DNA from: Alcanivorax nanhaiticus
Lineage (GTDB): Bacteria; Pseudomonadota; Gammaproteobacteria; Pseudomonadales; Alcanivoracaceae
Direction of reading: 5' to 3'
NCBI RefSeq assembly: GCF_000756665.1
Contig: NZ_ARXV01000014.1
Span: 43,938 to 107,937, forward strand
DNA: 64,000 nt
Part shown: piece after piece, positions 16,749-26,500 of the stretch
Numbering within the stretch: the stretch's first letter is position 1
How the letters are laid out: each line of letters begins with the position of its first letter
Translations under genes and position numbers: made by a program
The notes under the pieces: model-generated
Told to the model about the DNA's origin: nothing
The model's input: the letters and a program-made list of their open reading frames with translations, nothing else
Database searches by the model: none

Positions 16749-17624
16749 TTATTTCGACGACACCTTGCGCGAGCTATCGAATTTCCAGGTGCGGATGATT
16801 TCCAGCACATCCATGTTTTTGCGCATTTCGGCATTGAAGGCATCGAAGGGCGCGGCCAGCCGCACACTCTGGATGGCGGCCTGATCGAGGAATTTATGGC
16901 CTGAAGACTTCAGCACACGCACTTCCTTCAGACTGCCGTCCTTCTGGATCGCCACCATCAACCGCACCGCCCCGAAGGTATTGCTGTTGAGCGCCTGGGC
17001 CGGGAAGTTCCGGGTACCCATGGCTTCCACTTCGCGCCGGAAGCTGTCGATGTACTGGGCTTCGTAGTGTGCCTTGGCGGACACCGAGGTAAGGCGGCGA
17101 ATGCGCGGGCGCTTGGCGTAGGCCTGCTTTTGCTCGGCCAGGCGCGCCTGCAGGCTGGCAATTTGCTGACTCATGTCCAGCAGGTTTTCCTGTTCGGCCA
17201 CCTTGAGCGGTTTCTGCTCGCTCTTTTCTTTCTGTTCTGCCTGCACCTTCTGCTCACTCTCGCGGGCAGTGGTGATCACCAGCAGCTGGGATTGGCGATC
17301 CTGCTGCTGGCGAGTGGTTTTTTCCTTGAGCTGGACGTTTTCCAACTTGCTGTCGGCGAAATCGGCCTGCTCAGTGGTGGTCAGCTCCTGCTTTTCGGCC
17401 AGGTCGCCGGAGCCTTCCTGGTTGCTCTGGGCAATGAAATCCGCCTCGTCCGGCTCACTGTCACTGCTGAACTGGGACAGGGTGACTTCCAGGGTATGCG
17501 GGGCGGCACGCTGTTTTTCGGGTGCGAAATTGACACCAAAGATAAGAATGCCGTGGAAAGCCAGCGCCAGAAAAACGGTAAAGGTAAGGCGATCAGAAGC
17601 GCTGACGGATGAATTTGCTGCCAT
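16749..17624 (-). CDS. tonB: TonB-family energy transducer
   Basis: 291 residues. A short cytoplasmic start is followed by a single membrane helix (about 13-33, LTFTVFLALAFHGILIFGV). A long Gln/Glu/Lys-rich helical periplasmic region (about 60-170) follows instead of the Pro-rich linker of E. coli TonB. The C-terminal domain (about 200-285) has FPAQALNSNTFGAVRLMVAIQKDGSLKEVRVLKSSGHKFLDQAAIQSVRLAAPF, the TonB fold. This is the TonB3-like type found next to gshB in Pseudomonas, associated there with pili and motility. It sits between gshB and algH, each junction holding a heptamer element. Confidence 0.85.
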   Translation of the reverse strand: MAANSSVSASDRLTFTVFLALAFHGILIFGVNFAPEKQRAAPHTLEVTLSQFSSDSEPDEADFIAQSNQEGSGDLAEKQELTTTEQADFADSKLENVQLKEKTTRQQQDRQSQLLVITTARESEQKVQAEQKEKSEQKPLKVAEQENLLDMSQQIASLQARLAEQKQAYAKRPRIRRLTSVSAKAHYEAQYIDSFRREVEAMGTRNFPAQALNSNTFGAVRLMVAIQKDGSLKEVRVLKSSGHKFLDQAAIQSVRLAAPFDAFNAEMRKNMDVLEIIRTWKFDSSRKVSSK

Positions 17625-17697
17625 GAATTCTTCTTTTGTTTACTGCTTGTTGTGTTTTGAGCTCTTTGGGCTCTTGCCAGGTTGCCTGCAAGCGAAA

Positions 17698-17793
17698 AGA
17701 AAGTACCGAGTAACGAGAAGCGAGTTCGAAAGGCCAACCCCCGATGCGGCAAGGCCTGAAGGTTTTCGCTACCCGAAACTCGTTACCCGCTTC
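17698..17793. repeat. Heptamer-armed palindromic element E9 (GAGTTNC class)
   Basis: Left arm AGTACCGAGTAACGAGAAGCGAGTTCGAAA; right arm TTTTCGCTACCCGAAACTCGTTACCCGC inverted. The interior contains TGCGGCAAGGCCTGAAGG, the reverse complement of the E8 interior, so E8 and E9 are related copies in opposite orientation. Lies between tonB and gshB. Confidence 0.78.
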
Positions 17794-17835
17794 CTTGTGC
17801 CTTGCGCCTGCAGACAAGCTCTACGATAAAGGCGG

Positions 17836-18789
17836 TCAGGATTCGTCCCGCACCGCCAGCAGGGCATCGAACAGCTGCCCGGCGATGTTGATATCAAAAA
17901 TCGCATCCAGCTCACGGATACAGGTCGGGCTGGTGACGTTGATTTCGGTGAGATAATCACCAATCACATCCAGCCCCACGAAATATAGCCCCTTGCGCTT
18001 CAGGGTGGGACCGACCTGTTCGCAGATCCAGCGGTCACGGTCAGTCAGCTCCCGGCCCTGCCCGGTACCGCCGGCGGCCAGGTTACCGCGCAGCTCGCCT
18101 TCCTTGGGGATACGTGCCAGCGCATAAGGCACCGGCTCGCCGTTGATCATCAGGATGCGTTTGTCGCCATCCTTGATCTCCGGCACAAAGCGCTGCGCCA
18201 TGATCGGCGTCTTGCCGTGCTGGGTCAGTACTTCGATCACCACCGAGATATTCGGGCTATCCTTGCGTACCCGGAAAATATTGCTACCGCCCATGCCGTC
18301 CAGCGGCTTCATGACAGTGTCATCGAATTCCCGTACAAAATCGCGCAGCAGGCCAGCCTGACTGGACACCAGGGTAGGCGCACAGCACTGCGGGAAGTCG
18401 GTGGCGAACAGCTTCTCGTTGCTGTCGCGGACACTGCCCGGACGGTTGACCACCAGCACACCCTCGCGTTCTGCCTTCTCCAGCAGATAGGTGGCGTAGA
18501 TGTACTCGGTGTTAAACGGCGGATCCTGACGCATGAGGATAATGTCAAAATCCGCCAGGTCCTGATTCACGGCGTCGGCCAGACGGTACCAATCGTCGTT
18601 ATTATCGGTCACCGTGACTGCCCTGGTGGCCGCAAAGCTGCGACCATCGCGCACGTAGAGATCGCCAGGCTCCATGTAATAGAGCGACCAGCCGCGACGC
18701 TGGGCTTCCAGCATCATGGCGAAGGTACTGTCTTTCCAGGGTTTGATCTTGGCGATGGGGTCCATCACCACGCCGATACGCAGACTCAT
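17836..18789 (-). CDS. gshB: Glutathione synthetase
   Basis: 317 residues of the ATP-grasp fold. It joins gamma-glutamylcysteine and glycine. Motifs: MSLRIGVVMDPIAKIKPWKDSTFAM start, LMRQDPPFNTEYIYATYLLE, KPLDGMGGSNIFRV, and the C-terminal INVTSPTCIRELD loop. Length matches bacterial GshB. It is divergent from the pilG operon with about 250 bp between them, exactly as in Pseudomonas. Confidence 0.96.
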   Translation of the reverse strand: MSLRIGVVMDPIAKIKPWKDSTFAMMLEAQRRGWSLYYMEPGDLYVRDGRSFAATRAVTVTDNNDDWYRLADAVNQDLADFDIILMRQDPPFNTEYIYATYLLEKAEREGVLVVNRPGSVRDSNEKLFATDFPQCCAPTLVSSQAGLLRDFVREFDDTVMKPLDGMGGSNIFRVRKDSPNISVVIEVLTQHGKTPIMAQRFVPEIKDGDKRILMINGEPVPYALARIPKEGELRGNLAAGGTGQGRELTDRDRWICEQVGPTLKRKGLYFVGLDVIGDYLTEINVTSPTCIRELDAIFDINIAGQLFDALLAVRDES

Positions 18790-19043
18790 GGGGTCTCCAC
18801 AGACTAGGGGGCGAGCCGGGCAATCTTAGCAGTGCCGGCAGGGGATCGCTATGCGTGAAGCCCCTGGCTTGCGCGGGGGAGTTTTTCCAAGTTTCATAGG
18901 GTCTTATAGATTGATTGTAGAATCTGTGTTAAAAACTTTCCTTGGGCTGACACCGCCACAGGCCCCGCCCATCGTATTATTAGAAAGGCCAAAAATTACA
19001 ACAAGTTGCGGCCAATTACGGTTCACGGTTAAAGGCAGTTTCC

Positions 19044-19427
19044 ATGACTGACAATTTCCAAGACCTCAAGGTGATGGTTATCGACGACTCCAAAACGATT
19101 CGTCGAACCGCTGAAACCTTGTTGAAAAAAGCAGGTTGTGAAGTGATCACCGCCACCGATGGCTTCGACGCCTTGGCCAAAATCGCCGACACCAAGCCCA
19201 ACATCATCTTCGTGGACATCATGATGCCGCGACTGGATGGGTATCAGACCTGCGCGCTCATCAAGAACAACAGCGCCTTCAAATCCACCCCTGTGATCAT
19301 GCTGTCATCCAAGGATGGCCTGTTCGACAAGGCCAAGGGGCGCATCGTGGGTTCTGATGAATACCTGACCAAACCGTTCTCCAAGGACGAACTGCTCGGC
19401 GCTATTCGACAGCACATGACAGGTTAG
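19044..19427 (+). CDS. pilG: Type IV pilus response regulator PilG
   Basis: 127-residue single-domain CheY-like receiver. Acidic pocket DD at 14-15, phospho-acceptor Asp58 in NIIFVDIMMPRLDG, and TKPF near the end. In Pseudomonas PilG promotes pilus extension and cAMP production downstream of ChpA. First gene of the pilGHIJK-chpABC run. Confidence 0.93.
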   Translation: MTDNFQDLKVMVIDDSKTIRRTAETLLKKAGCEVITATDGFDALAKIADTKPNIIFVDIMMPRLDGYQTCALIKNNSAFKSTPVIMLSSKDGLFDKAKGRIVGSDEYLTKPFSKDELLGAIRQHMTG

Positions 19428-19459
19428 GCAGCACGTCTGCTGACCGGATAGAGGAAAAG

Positions 19460-19828
19460 ATGGCTCGAATTCTGATTGTTGATGACTCTCCCACCGAAAC
19501 CTACAAGTTACGGGAGATTCTGGAAAAGCACGGCCACGAGGTACTTGAGGCCGCCAACGGTGCGGATGGCGTGGCCATGGCCCGCTCCGAACTGCCCGAA
19601 TTGGTACTGATGGACGTTGTGATGCCAGGCCTGAATGGCTTCCAGGCCACCCGCCAGCTCACCAAGGGCGCCGACACCGCACATATTCCCATTGTGATCG
19701 TCACCACCAAGGACCAGGAAACCGACCGTGTCTGGGGCAAACGCCAGGGCGCCAAGGATTACCTGACCAAGCCGGTGGACGAAGATGTGCTCCTGCAAAC
19801 CGTCGACCGCCTGCTGGCCGACAGCTGA
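19460..19828 (+). CDS. pilH: Type IV pilus response regulator PilH
   Basis: 122-residue CheY-like receiver with DD at 8-9, Asp52 in LVLMDVVMPGLNG and YLTKPVDED. PilH opposes PilG or acts as a phosphate sink in the twitching pathway. GAGGAAAAG precedes the start; 32 bp after pilG. Confidence 0.93.
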   Translation: MARILIVDDSPTETYKLREILEKHGHEVLEAANGADGVAMARSELPELVLMDVVMPGLNGFQATRQLTKGADTAHIPIVIVTTKDQETDRVWGKRQGAKDYLTKPVDEDVLLQTVDRLLADS

Positions 19829-19845
19829 ATCGCAAGGAGCCATGA

Positions 19846-20394
19846 ATGAGCGCTAGCGCCTCCGCCGCCTATATCAAGCTTGCCGAATACCACCAGCGTT
19901 GCCGGGAGCAGGCCAAAGACCTGCCCATGCAACAGGATGCGGTCAGCTACTGGAGTGGCGTGGGCTTTGTGCTGGATGGCAAGAAATACGTGGCGCCGCT
20001 GGATGAGGTTTCCGAAATCCTCTCGGTGCCGGCCTATACCCGCATTCCCGGCGCACAAAGCTGGATGAAGGGTATTGCCAACGTACGGGGCCGCCTGATG
20101 ACCGTGATGGATCTCAGCGGCTTTCTGGAAAAAAGTTCACCGATTCAGGAAAAGCGCCGTCGGCTGCTGGTACTGGATCAGGACGACCTCTACACCGGCA
20201 TGACCGTGGATGAGGTATTGGGGATGCAGCATTTCCCCATTGATGAATTTGTCGAATCACTGCCGGTTAGTGATCCCACCGTGACAGGTTATGTCCGCGG
20301 GGCCTATCGGCGCGACGGGGAGTACTGGTCCGTGTTCAGCCTGTCCCGGCTGGCAGAGGACCCGCGTTTCATGCAGGTAGCCCGCACCGGCTAA
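19846..20394 (+). CDS. pilI: Type IV pilus CheW-like adaptor PilI
   Basis: 182-residue CheW-domain protein that couples PilJ to ChpA. The domain starts near SYWSGVGFVLDGKKYVAPLDEVSEIL and contains WMKGIANVRGRLMTVMDLSGFL, the typical receptor and kinase contact region. AAGGAG lies 6 bp before the ATG; 17 bp after pilH. Confidence 0.92.
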   Translation: MSASASAAYIKLAEYHQRCREQAKDLPMQQDAVSYWSGVGFVLDGKKYVAPLDEVSEILSVPAYTRIPGAQSWMKGIANVRGRLMTVMDLSGFLEKSSPIQEKRRRLLVLDQDDLYTGMTVDEVLGMQHFPIDEFVESLPVSDPTVTGYVRGAYRRDGEYWSVFSLSRLAEDPRFMQVARTG

Positions 20395-20454
20395 CCACAT
20401 TACGCGTACTTTGGGGTACATAAGAAGAGTGAACGCCAGGCCAGGAGCCAGACT

Positions 20455-22485
20455 ATGAAGTTCAATCCGGGAGCATTTTTTGAAAAACTGCGGGGGGGTG
20501 CAGGCAGCGGCGGCAATTCGCTGAATATTGCACTGTACGTGGGCCTTGCCATCTTTATTGTACTGGCACTGGTCAACTTCCTGCTTTCTGCCACTACCGC
20601 GAACAAGGCCCAGGAAAACATTACCCGGGCCTCTGAGATGCGCGTTATCTCCCAGCAGATTGCCAAAAACTCCCTGGAAGCCGCGGCGGGTAACGCCGAC
20701 GCCTTCGAATTGCTGGACAAGTCCCGCAAGAGCTTCCAGGAAGCCTGGGATGCCGTAAAGGGCGAAAAGATTTCCGACCCCATGGTGACCCAGCGTCTGC
20801 AAACCCTGTGGAACGAGGTTGACCAAAACACCGCCACCATTCTGAAAGGGGAAGATACGGTTCTGGATCTGCACGAAGTGGCAGACACCCTGGCCCAGAC
20901 CATTCCTGCCCTGCAAGCTGAATACGAAGGCGTTGTCGAAATTCTTGTGACCACCGGGGCCGACCCGGAACAGATTGCCTTTGCGCAGCGCCAATCCTGG
21001 CTGGCCGAGCGTATCGTGCGATCCATCTCCAAGGTACTGGAAGGGGGCGACGGCGCGGTGATCGCGGCGGACTCCTTCGGCCGTGACGCCAGCCAGTTTG
21101 GTCGTGTGATGAACGGCATGATCGAAGGCGACAGCGCCATGGGTATCGACCAGGTGAACGACCCGGACGCCCTGGACTATCTGGCCGAGATTGCTGACCT
21201 GTTCGATGAATTCGTTAACCAATCTGTCGATGAAATTCTGGAAACCGCCCCGGAACTGTTCCAGGTACGTAACGCGGCCGACACCATCTTCCGTCGCTCC
21301 CAGGATCTGCTGCAGGAATCCACCAACCTGAACAACCAGTTTGAAGGCAACACCACCAGCCTGTTCCCCTCGGTATGGTTCGGTGTGGTCTGTGGCCTTA
21401 TCGCCATTTTGCTGTTCGCCCTGATCATGGCCCAGCGGAACCGCCAGGAAGCCAAGAAGAAAGACGAACTGGAAAGTGAGAACCAGCGTAACCAGGCCGC
21501 GATTCTGCGTCTGCTCGACGAACTGGGCGACCTGGCTGACGGTGACCTGACCGTACAGGCAACGGTAACCGAGGACTTCACCGGTGCCATCGCTGACTCC
21601 ATCAACTACTCCATTGACCAGCTGCGCAGCCTGGTACAAACCATCAACAACTCGGCGGTACAGGTGGCATCGGCCGCCCAGGAAACCCAGTCCACGGCGA
21701 TGCATCTGGCCGAGGCCTCCGAGCATCAGGCCCAGGAAATTGCCGGAGCGTCTGCGGCGGTGAACGAAATGGCGGTCTCCATTGACCAGGTATCTGCCAA
21801 CGCCTCCGAATCGGCGGCGGTAGCGGAACGAGCGGTAGCCATCGCCAACAAGGGCGCCGAAGTGGTACAGGCGACCATCCACGGCATGGACACCATCCGC
21901 GAACAGATTCAGGAAACCTCCAAGCGGATCAAGCGTCTGGGTGAATCCTCCCAGGAAATTGGTGACATCGTATCCCTGATTAACGACATTGCTGACCAAA
22001 CCAACATTCTTGCTTTGAACGCCGCCATTCAGGCGTCCATGGCCGGTGAAGCCGGCCGGGGCTTCGCGGTGGTTGCGGATGAGGTACAGCGCCTCGCGGA
22101 ACGTTCCGCCGCGGCAACCAAGCAGATTGAAACCCTGGTTAAGACGATTCAGACCGATACTAACGAAGCGGTAATCTCCATGGAGGCGACCACCGCTGAA
22201 GTAGTAAAAGGGGCCCGCCTGGCGCAGGACGCTGGTGTGGCACTGGAAGAAATTGAGAACGTATCCAAAACCCTGGCGGATCTGATCCAGAACATTTCCA
22301 ACGCGGCGCGTCAGCAGGCGGCGTCTGCGGGTCACATTTCCAACACCATGAACGTGATCCAGGAAATTACGTCCCAGACCTCTGCCGGTACCACCGCCAC
22401 TGCGCGGTCCATTGGTAACCTCGCCGAGATGGCTCAGGAAATGCGTAACTCCGTTGCCGGCTTCCGCCTGCCGGAGCATTCCTGA
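20455..22485 (+). CDS. pilJ: Type IV pilus methyl-accepting chemotaxis receptor PilJ
   Basis: 676-residue receptor. Membrane helix 1 at about 24-45, a periplasmic PilJ domain (about 46-300), helix 2 at about 305-325 ([19 protein letters not shown]), a HAMP region, then a cytoplasmic signalling coiled coil. The hairpin tip reads [50 protein letters not shown]. The usual AAIEAARAGE is [10 protein letters not shown] here, as in Pseudomonas PilJ. It is the surface-sensing input for the Chp pathway. Confidence 0.94.
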   Translation: MKFNPGAFFEKLRGGAGSGGNSLNIALYVGLAIFIVLALVNFLLSATTANKAQENITRASEMRVISQQIAKNSLEAAAGNADAFELLDKSRKSFQEAWDAVKGEKISDPMVTQRLQTLWNEVDQNTATILKGEDTVLDLHEVADTLAQTIPALQAEYEGVVEILVTTGADPEQIAFAQRQSWLAERIVRSISKVLEGGDGAVIAADSFGRDASQFGRVMNGMIEGDSAMGIDQVNDPDALDYLAEIADLFDEFVNQSVDEILETAPELFQVRNAADTIFRRSQDLLQESTNLNNQFEGNTTSLFPSVWFGVVCGLIAILLFALIMAQRNRQEAKKKDELESENQRNQAAILRLLDELGDLADGDLTVQATVTEDFTGAIADSINYSIDQLRSLVQTINNSAVQVASAAQETQSTAMHLAEASEHQAQEIAGASAAVNEMAVSIDQVSANASESAAVAERAVAIANKGAEVVQATIHGMDTIREQIQETSKRIKRLGESSQEIGDIVSLINDIADQTNILALNAAIQASMAGEAGRGFAVVADEVQRLAERSAAATKQIETLVKTIQTDTNEAVISMEATTAEVVKGARLAQDAGVALEEIENVSKTLADLIQNISNAARQQAASAGHISNTMNVIQEITSQTSAGTTATARSIGNLAEMAQEMRNSVAGFRLPEHS

Positions 22486-22516
22486 TCCGGCCTGCGCCGG
22501 CTAGGGACATGAGGAT

Positions 22517-23395
22517 ATGGGTGCTGCCGTGACTGACCGATGGTCCATCAGAAGCACGCCCGCCATGGATGCGGAGCAATTCCAGCTGTGGCAGGCGTTG
22601 CTGGAAGATCGCACCGGCATGACCCTGTCCGACGCACGCAAGAGCTTCCTGGAAACCAGCTTGAGCATTCGCATGCGCGAGCTGGGCTTCGAGGACTACG
22701 AAGCCTATTACGAACACCTGATGGTGGGGACCACCGAATCCCGTGCCATGGAATGGTCCATTCTGGTGGACCGCCTGACGGTTCAGGAAACCAGCTTCTT
22801 CCGCCACCAGAGCTCTTATGCCCTGGTGGAGGAATACGTCCAGCGCTTCGTGGCGGAACAGCCCGACGGCGCCAACCTGGATGTGTGGAGCGTGGGGTGC
22901 TCCACCGGCGAGGAAGCCTATTCCCTTGCCATGCTGATCAACGAGCAACTGACTGACAATACCCGCAAGCTGTTCTACGGCATCACTGCCACGGACATCA
23001 GCCTGCCCACCCTGGCCAAGGCCCGCAAAGGGGAGTACGCCGCCCGTCGCGCCTTGCAGGTGGACCCGCTGCTGCGGGAGAAATATTTTCAGCCGGGAGA
23101 GAGCGGGCAGACAGTGATGGTCTCACCGGAGCTGAAGCAACACATCTGCTTCGCCCGCCTGAATGTGCTCGACCTGGGCAATGCGCCCATGAACAACATG
23201 GATCTGATCTTTTGCCAGAACATGTTGATCTACTTCCGCCGCTGGCGGAAACGCCAGATTGTGAATCGGCTGGCGGAACGACTGGCTCCGGGGGGCCTGA
23301 TGGTACTGGGACCCGGCGAGGTGACCGACTGGCAGCACCCGGATCTGGAACGGGTGCATTTTGCCGATACGCTGGCCTTCCGCCGCTGTCGATAA
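22517..23395 (+). CDS. pilK: Type IV pilus chemotaxis methyltransferase PilK (CheR family)
   Basis: 292 residues. CheR all-alpha N-domain (about 15-85) then the SAM-binding domain with WSVGCSTGEEAYSLAMLINEQL, ITATDISLPTLAKARKGEY and DLIFCQNMLIYF. Expected to methylate glutamates of PilJ. Located between pilJ and chpA as in Pseudomonas. Confidence 0.92.
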   Translation: MGAAVTDRWSIRSTPAMDAEQFQLWQALLEDRTGMTLSDARKSFLETSLSIRMRELGFEDYEAYYEHLMVGTTESRAMEWSILVDRLTVQETSFFRHQSSYALVEEYVQRFVAEQPDGANLDVWSVGCSTGEEAYSLAMLINEQLTDNTRKLFYGITATDISLPTLAKARKGEYAARRALQVDPLLREKYFQPGESGQTVMVSPELKQHICFARLNVLDLGNAPMNNMDLIFCQNMLIYFRRWRKRQIVNRLAERLAPGGLMVLGPGEVTDWQHPDLERVHFADTLAFRRCR

Positions 23396-23505
23396 AAGAA
23401 CGCAACATGCTGCACGCAACACGCGGCACGCAAGAACAAGAATGCCCGGTAGCACCTGCCAGCCCTGAACAGCCCGCAGCCTGCTACATGTTACGTGTTG
23501 CGTAA
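23396..23505. repeat. Heptamer-armed palindromic element E10 (CACGCAA class)
   Basis: Left arm CATGCTG-CACGCAA-CACGCGG-CACGCAA; right arm TGCTACATGTTACGTGTTGCG inverted. The interior of about 45 bp is unlike the other copies. It sits inside the pil-chp operon, between pilK and chpA, so it is transcribed with it. Confidence 0.7.
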
Positions 23506-23557
23506 TTATGAAAGCCTGCCCAACGAGAAGGCAGGTGGATGTATGACAGGAGACGTC

Positions 23558-26500
23558 ATGAGTGACCGTCACGACTATCTGGCTCTGGACTGGGTTCGCG
23601 GGGAAATCCAGGAGACCCTGAACCAGGCGCAGCAGGCACTGGAAGCGTTCGTGGAAAACCCGGACGACGCCACCCGCATGCGTTTTTGCCAGGCACACCT
23701 GCATCAGGTGTACGGCACCCTGCAGATGGTCGAATTCTATGGCGCAGCGCTGCTCGCCGAAGAAATGGAAAAGCTGGCCCAGGCGTTGCTGGAAGGCCGT
23801 GTTGGCAATGTGACCGACGGTCAGGAAACCCTGATGCGGGCACTGCTGCAACTCCCGCCCTACCTGGACCGTGTTGCCAGTAACCGTCGTGATCTGCCGG
23901 TAGTATTACTGCCGCTGCTCAACGACCTGCGAGCGGCCCGTGGCGAGTCTCTGCTGTCCGAAACATCCCTGTTCAAACCCGATCTGACCGACGCTACCGG
24001 TAGCGGCCAGATCCCCCAGGCCCTGCTTAACGATCCTCGCTTCGGTTCTCTGGCCAAGAAAATTCGCCAGATGTTCCAGATCGCCCTGCTGGGCGTGCTG
24101 CGCAATGATCGCATGGGCGAAAACCTGGGCTACATGGCCAAGGTATTCACCAAACTGGAACAAGTCACCGGGGATGCCCCGCGAGCACCGCTGTGGAGTA
24201 TCAGCAACGCACTGGTGGAAGGCCTGGCCGAAGATGCCATCGTCCTCGGCACCTCCGTCAAAATGATGCTCGGCCAGGTGGACCGCTCATTGCGCGAGCT
24301 CACCGCCAAAGGCGCCGCCAGCCTCAATGAACCAGCGCCCACGGATTTGCTCAAGAATCTGCTCTATTACGTGGCCAAGGCCGATGTGGACAGCCCCCGT
24401 ATCCGCGACGTAAAGGCACGCTTCCGTCTGGAAGATGCGCTGCCGTCTGACGATCTGGTCAGCGCGGAACGGGAGCGCATGACCGGCCCCGATGCGGATG
24501 CCATCAACTCGGTGGTGGTTGCCCTCTCCGAAGAGATCACTACCGTCAAGGATGCTCTGGAAACCTTCGTCCACAATGGCGAACAGGATGCCAGCCAGCT
24601 GCAACCGCAGACTGTCACCCTCAAGCAGGTTGCCGATACGGTGGCCGTGCTGGGTCTCGGCCAGCCCCGCAAGCTGGTGGAAGAGCAGCTGGGCGTGATG
24701 GAAGACATTGTCGGCGGCAAACGCCCCGCCGATCGCGACCTGCTGATGGATATCGCCGGGGCGCTGCTATACGTGGAAGCCACACTGGCCGGCCTGACAG
24801 GCAATGATCGTCACGGCGGCAGTCGTGGCAGTGAACCCACCACCATGCCCGGCCATGTGGGCCAGGCCATGGATGCGGTGCTGCGCGAGTGTCGCGCAGG
24901 CCTGGAAGAAGCCAAGGACGGGATTGTCGAATTTATCGCGTCCCAATGGGGCACAGATCACCTGGCACCGGTGCCGGAAAGGCTCAACGCCGTGCGTGGC
25001 GGTCTGGAAGTCATCCAGCTGCATCGCCCCGCCGTCATTCTGCGCCAGTGTGTGCGCTATATCGAAGAGCAGTTGCTGGAAGCCAATCAGCCCAAGCCGG
25101 ACTGGCGCAGCATGGACACCCTGGCAGATGCCATTACGTCCGTAGAGTATTACCTGGAACGCCTCAGCGACGACCCTGAAACCAGCGACGACATCCTCCA
25201 GCTGGCACGCGCCAGCGTCGATGCTCTTGGCTATCCGCTGGATTCCGACAGCGACTTCGAAAGCGGTGTCGAAGTGGAACGCATCGAAATGGATACCGAT
25301 GTGGCCATCGAAGACAGCACCCCGGTGGCCACACCCGCCGCAAACGAAGATGCGGTCACCGAGCTGTCTCTGGAGCCGGAAGAACCGCAACACGCCTCAA
25401 CCGAGATCGACATTGACGACCTTGCTGTTGACGCTGTTGAGGGAATTGAAAGTGCCGAAGCACCAGGCAATGAAGAAAACACCGAGGACGCCAGCGACGA
25501 GCTGAGCGTCAGCGAACCCGCCCCTGCGGAAGAGCCCACCGCCACACCGACTCCAGAACCGGTCGCTGAAACCACTGCCGCAGCGGAAGACGACGATGAC
25601 GATCTGATCGACGATGAAATCATCGAAATCTTTCAGGAAGAAGCCGGCGAAGTGCTGGAAGCACTGGACGAATACTTCCCGCGCTGGGCAGCCAACACCA
25701 GTGATGAAGAATCCCTGGTGGAATTCCGCCGCGCCTTCCACACCCTGAAAGGCTCTGGCCGCATGGTGGGAGCCCTGACCGTGGGCGAGCTGGCCTGGTC
25801 AGTAGAAAACATGATGAACCGGGTGATCGACAAGACCATCACCCCGACGCCGATCCTGATCGAGCTAGTGCAGACCGTTCGCAATCACATCCAGCCATTG
25901 GTCGATGCCTTCTGCACCCGACAGCCGGACCCGTTCGATCCGCAACCGCTGGCAGATGCCGCCGATACCCTGGCCGCCGGCGGCCAGATTGACAGTATCC
26001 CCAGCGTCGTTGCCGATAACGATGACAGCGCAGAAGCCAGCGAAAGCGTCGCGCCAGAAGCAGATGCTGAGCCGGAAAGCATTGAGCTGTCCGCCGATGT
26101 GGACATGCCAGAACCGTTCGCCAGCGAGGCAGACGACGAGGCACAGGGTGAAGACGACACTCTGGAGCTGAATACCCTCCCGGACAGCGGCACTGATCAC
26201 GCTGGCATCGACATCAACTGGGACGATGGCGAAGACGACATCACCCTGGAAAACAGTGTCGAGTCGGAAGACAGCAGCATCGATGAAATCAGTCTGGAAC
26301 TGCCAGAGGATCCGACTGCCTTCGACGACGACAGCACTCTGGAAATTACCGGTCTCAGCCTGGACGAGAACGATGCGTCCACCAGCGACAGTCTGGCCGA
26401 TATTCCTGATCTATCCGGCAGCGATGACAACGGCGCTCCGGATCCGGTACTGCTGGAGATTTTCTCCAGCGAGGCCGGACGTAACCTGTTACTGGTCAAC

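Noticed and set aside
20257..22479. 740-codon open frame on the minus strand
   Set aside because: Exactly antisense to pilJ, Gly/Asn/Val-rich low-complexity product without family features; a mirror of pilJ codon bias.
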